A stretch of 6,678 nucleotides of DNA from Zetaproteobacteria bacterium (GTDB lineage: Bacteria > Pseudomonadota > Zetaproteobacteria > Mariprofundales > Mariprofundaceae): assembly GCA_021545625.1 (NCBI GenBank), contig JAJRVH010000064.1, positions 1 through 6,678 of the forward strand, in the 5' to 3' direction. Position numbers and translations under genes: made by a program. The notes beneath the pieces were generated by a model, which was not told where the DNA came from, made no database searches, and saw only the letters and a program-made list of their open reading frames with translations. Positions 6,404 through 6,678 of the stretch are shown piece by piece. How positions within the stretch are numbered: position 1 is the first letter of the stretch; each line of letters begins with the position of its first letter.

Positions 6404-6678
6404 TCATGCCTGCTGGATAGTCTTCAGCGCCGCCAGGGCCTGCTCAATGACCCGTGGCTGGTGTTCCGCAAGTTCCGGCCACAGGGGCAGCCGGACCAGC
6501 CGGTCGGCCAGCTGTTCGGTGTTGTTCAAGCTGCCGGATGTTCGGCAGAAGCGCCTGCCTGCCGGTGACAGATGCAGCGGCACATAATGAAATACCGCCA
6601 TGATGCCGGCCTGCTTCATCCCATGGATGAATGCGCTGCGTGCCGCAAGCGACGGAAGCAGAAGATAGTACATGTGCG
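6404..6678 (-). CDS. wecE: WecE-like sugar aminotransferase, C-terminal part (5' partial)
   Basis: About 91 C-terminal residues of a DegT/DnrJ/EryC1-type PLP aminotransferase are visible. The N-terminus, including the lysine that binds PLP, is outside the window. AHMYYLLL (its first Ala inferred from a partial codon), then AGIMAVFHYVPLHLSPAG and LADRLVRLPLW, agree closely with the end of WecE/RffA. That enzyme transaminates dTDP-4-keto-6-deoxyglucose to dTDP-4-amino-4,6-dideoxygalactose for enterobacterial common antigen and O-antigens. The VFHY.PLH..PAG stretch is the most specific part. The frame is open to the window edge; the ATG at 6673 is the internal Met of that motif, not a start. It probably lies in one operon with hldA and kdsB. 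A related DegT-family sugar aminotransferase is possible, so the exact substrate is inferred. Confidence 0.85.
   Translation of the reverse strand, partial: HMYYLLLPSLAARSAFIHGMKQAGIMAVFHYVPLHLSPAGRRFCRTSGSLNNTEQLADRLVRLPLWPELAEHQPRVIEQALAALKTIQQA

Noticed and set aside
4933..6420. A 495-codon open frame on the plus strand, antisense to kdsB and hldA
   Set aside because: It lies opposite two clearly recognised genes, its product is low-complexity Ser/Arg/Ala-rich with no motif, and high third-position GC in the real genes explains its length. The 263-codon plus frame at 4773-5564 is rejected for the same reason.

Overview
The window comes from a Gram-negative, LPS-bearing bacterium of moderately high GC, most likely a proteobacterium. 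Lineage cannot be fixed from the sequence. A stand-alone heptose kinase (not the enteric kinase-nucleotidyltransferase fusion) and a hybrid CheA with a fused receiver argue against an enteric bacterium. Coding density is almost complete. There is no RNA gene, mobile element, CRISPR array or non-coding stretch over 49 bases.

Region 1 (bases 1-4697, plus strand) is the 3' part of a chemosensory operon with overlapping genes. It holds a large hybrid CheA kinase (5' end outside the window), the adaptor CheW, a receptor methylesterase CheB reduced to its catalytic domain, and the receptor methyltransferase CheR. CheA reads Hpt - linker with a helix-hairpin-helix-like segment - dimerisation - ATPase - CheW-like P5 - second CheW-like domain - receiver. 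The usual CheB receiver is absent, while CheA carries a receiver with its key residues intact. No receptor (MCP) or separate CheY is seen; either may lie upstream.

Region 2 (bases 4707-6678, minus strand) runs convergently, with 9 bases between the two blocks. In transcription order it holds the C-terminal part of a WecE-like sugar aminotransferase (N-terminus outside the window), the heptose-7-phosphate kinase hldA and the CMP-Kdo synthetase kdsB. hldA and kdsB are one base apart. The products make precursors of the LPS inner core (heptose and Kdo) and probably an amino-deoxysugar for a surface glycan.

All genes belong to known families, and I see no wholly new system. The most unusual points are the CheA domain order, its helix-hairpin-helix-like linker and extra CheW-like domain, the receiver-less CheB next to a receiver-bearing CheA, and substitutions in CheR motifs.
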